Positions 6,312-7,170 of a DNA stretch of 7,170 bases are shown here, piece by piece (the first letter of the stretch is position 1; each line of letters opens with the position of its first letter). The notes beneath the pieces are model-generated. The model was not told where the DNA came from. It searched no databases and saw only the letters and a list, made by a program, of their open reading frames with translations. The stretch is from Microcaldota archaeon (GTDB lineage: Archaea > Micrarchaeota > Micrarchaeia > Micrarchaeales > CABMGC01): contig JASHTL010000108.1 in assembly GCA_030040595.1 (NCBI GenBank), positions 1 to 7,170 of the forward strand, given 5' to 3'. A program made the translations under genes and the position numbers.

Positions 6312-6866
6312 ATGAAAGTAATAGTCATAACCGGGACTCCGGCAAGCGGGAAGAGCACCATAGCCGGAAAAGTAGCTAAACTGGTCAGCGGCGCTGCCGT
6401 TATACGCGCCAACGACCTGGTCAGGTCAAGGCACCTGTTCACGTCACGCTCCGCAGACGGGACCATGGTGGCTGACATGCGGAAACTGAGAGTTGAGATA
6501 GAAAAAGAGATCCGCAAATCTGGCAGCGGCATAATGATTGTTGAGGGGCATCTTCTCTGCGACATCAGCCTAAAAAACGCAGTCGCCATAGTGATAAGAG
6601 AACACCTTCTGACGCTGGAAAAGAGAATGAAGAAGCGGGGGTACCGTGATTCTAAGATAAAGGAGAACATAATCTCCGAGGCCATAGACTACTGCGGCCT
6701 TACTGCGCAAAGGAACTACCGTCAGGTAATCGAGGTCATTAACAGCAGCCATGCAGCAAGCGATATTGCGAAAATGATAAAGAGCGCAAGAAAAATGAAG
6801 AGTGGCGAGATAAACCTGCTTCCCGAGCTGATACCGTTTACCAGACGCAAAGGATGGAACGCATGA
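6312..6866 (+). CDS. AK6/Fap7-type adenylate kinase-like P-loop NTPase
   Basis: 184 residues, close to the 170-190 typical of archaeal AK6/Fap7 proteins, which have adenylate kinase/ATPase activity and in eukaryotes act with the small ribosomal subunit in late rRNA maturation. The Walker A motif is GTPASGKST (8-16). IMIVEGHLL (74-82) corresponds to the family's strand plus EGH segment. VAIVIREHLLTLEKRMKKRGY (91-111) followed by KIKENIISEAIDYC (115-128) is the characteristic lid/Arg-rich region and following helix; usual AK6 proteins have a similar RGY-x(3-5)-K-x-x-EN run. The C-terminal 30 residues (MKSGEINLLPELIPFTRRKGW) are basic and could be a lineage addition. The ATG lies 7 bp after the preceding stop and its own stop overlaps the next start (ATGA), so translational coupling is likely. 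A role in ribosome assembly is inferred from the family. Confidence 0.88.
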   Translation: MKVIVITGTPASGKSTIAGKVAKLVSGAAVIRANDLVRSRHLFTSRSADGTMVADMRKLRVEIEKEIRKSGSGIMIVEGHLLCDISLKNAVAIVIREHLLTLEKRMKKRGYRDSKIKENIISEAIDYCGLTAQRNYRQVIEVINSSHAASDIAKMIKSARKMKSGEINLLPELIPFTRRKGWNA

Positions 6867-7170
6867 AAAGAGCATTCATCGTACCCAAGTGGGGCGGCCT
6901 AGCATCGAGCGACTGGTATCCATGGCTCAGGAATGCCTTGGAGAAGCACAACATTAACGCGACAGTATTGAGCATGCCAGACCCAGGTGTTCCGAGAATA
7001 GAAAGCTGGGTACCTGCGCTCTCAAACGCTGTCGGCAAGCCGGACAAAGAAACATACCTTGTAAGCCACAGCATGGGATGCCAGGCGATACTAAGATACA
7101 TGGAGCAAATGCGGACCGGCGAACTTATCGGAGGCGCACTGCTTGTCGCCGGATTTGTAAAGACAAAACA
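6863..7170 (+). CDS. RBBP9/YdeN-type serine hydrolase (alpha/beta fold), 3' truncated by window edge
   Basis: The frame opens at the ATG of an ATGA overlap (6863-6866) with the kinase stop and runs off the window; 102 full codons are visible of a family usually near 180-190 residues. The N-terminal strand RAFIVPKWGG (3-12) occupies the place of the family's HGWGG motif. SSDWYPWLRNALEK (15-28) and PDPGVPRIESWVPAL (39-53) are typical of this family. YLVSHSMGCQAILRYM (65-80) carries the nucleophile elbow with Ser70 as predicted catalytic residue. The Asp and His of the triad would lie beyond the edge. The usual His-Gly before WGG is replaced by Pro-Lys, and the Gly of GHSxG by Ser. A purine-rich ggatgg (6852-6857) lies 5 bases upstream as a weak ribosome site. 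The substrate is unknown; family members are carboxylesterase-like. Confidence 0.85.
   Translation, partial: MKRAFIVPKWGGLASSDWYPWLRNALEKHNINATVLSMPDPGVPRIESWVPALSNAVGKPDKETYLVSHSMGCQAILRYMEQMRTGELIGGALLVAGFVKTK

Noticed and set aside
6257..6685. 142-codon minus-strand open frame opposite the AK6-like gene
   Set aside because: It is antisense to a gene with a clear Walker A motif and family pattern, and spans the junction of two plus-strand genes. No promoter or domain supports it.

Overview
The window looks like chromosomal DNA of a small-genome archaeon. The evidence is an archaeal/eukaryotic-type primase large subunit, a class III (archaeal pilin/archaellin-type) signal peptide, an AK6/Fap7-type adenylate kinase, TATA-box promoters 25-28 bp upstream of start codons with no leader, and heavy use of ATA (Ile) and AGG/AGA (Arg) codons. 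The style of the pilin-like N-terminus (a QSAMEYLMSYGW-type segment) and of the large Cys-rich surface protein recalls DPANN archaea, perhaps Micrarchaeota. That lineage is inference from memory, not a search result.

Layout. (a) 1-494, +: 3' part of a membrane protein open at the left edge, probably the C-terminal half of an archaeal A24 prepilin peptidase. (b) 495-1412, -: DNA primase large subunit whose C-terminal domain resembles PriX and lacks the iron-sulfur cysteines. It converges on (a) with no spacer. (c) 1413-1527: a divergent control region with two outward TATA boxes, each about 25-28 bp from an ATG. This decides the starts of both flanking genes. (d) 1528-4206, +: an 892-residue exported protein with a class III signal/TM segment, two poorly recognisable beta-type regions, three tandem four-Cys Ig-like repeats of about 87 residues, and a very glycine-rich C-terminal domain of about 250 residues. 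(e) 4266-5633, +: serine hydroxymethyltransferase GlyA. (f) 5681-7170, +: a tightly packed set with a Cys-free helical protein of unknown function, an AK6-type adenylate kinase, and the start of an RBBP9/YdeN-type serine hydrolase that overlaps the kinase by 4 bp and runs off the right edge.

How the parts may work together. The peptidase-like gene and the pilin-signal protein form a plausible enzyme/substrate pair near each other, though the primase gene separates them. Primase, GlyA and AK6 are housekeeping. The most distinctive items are the surface protein, with recently homogenised repeats and a polyglycine domain of the ALK-GRD/phage-adhesin kind, and the PriL-PriX-like domain arrangement. 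No tRNA, rRNA, CRISPR array, insertion sequence or gene-free stretch over 300 bp was seen; the longest non-coding gap is 115 bp.
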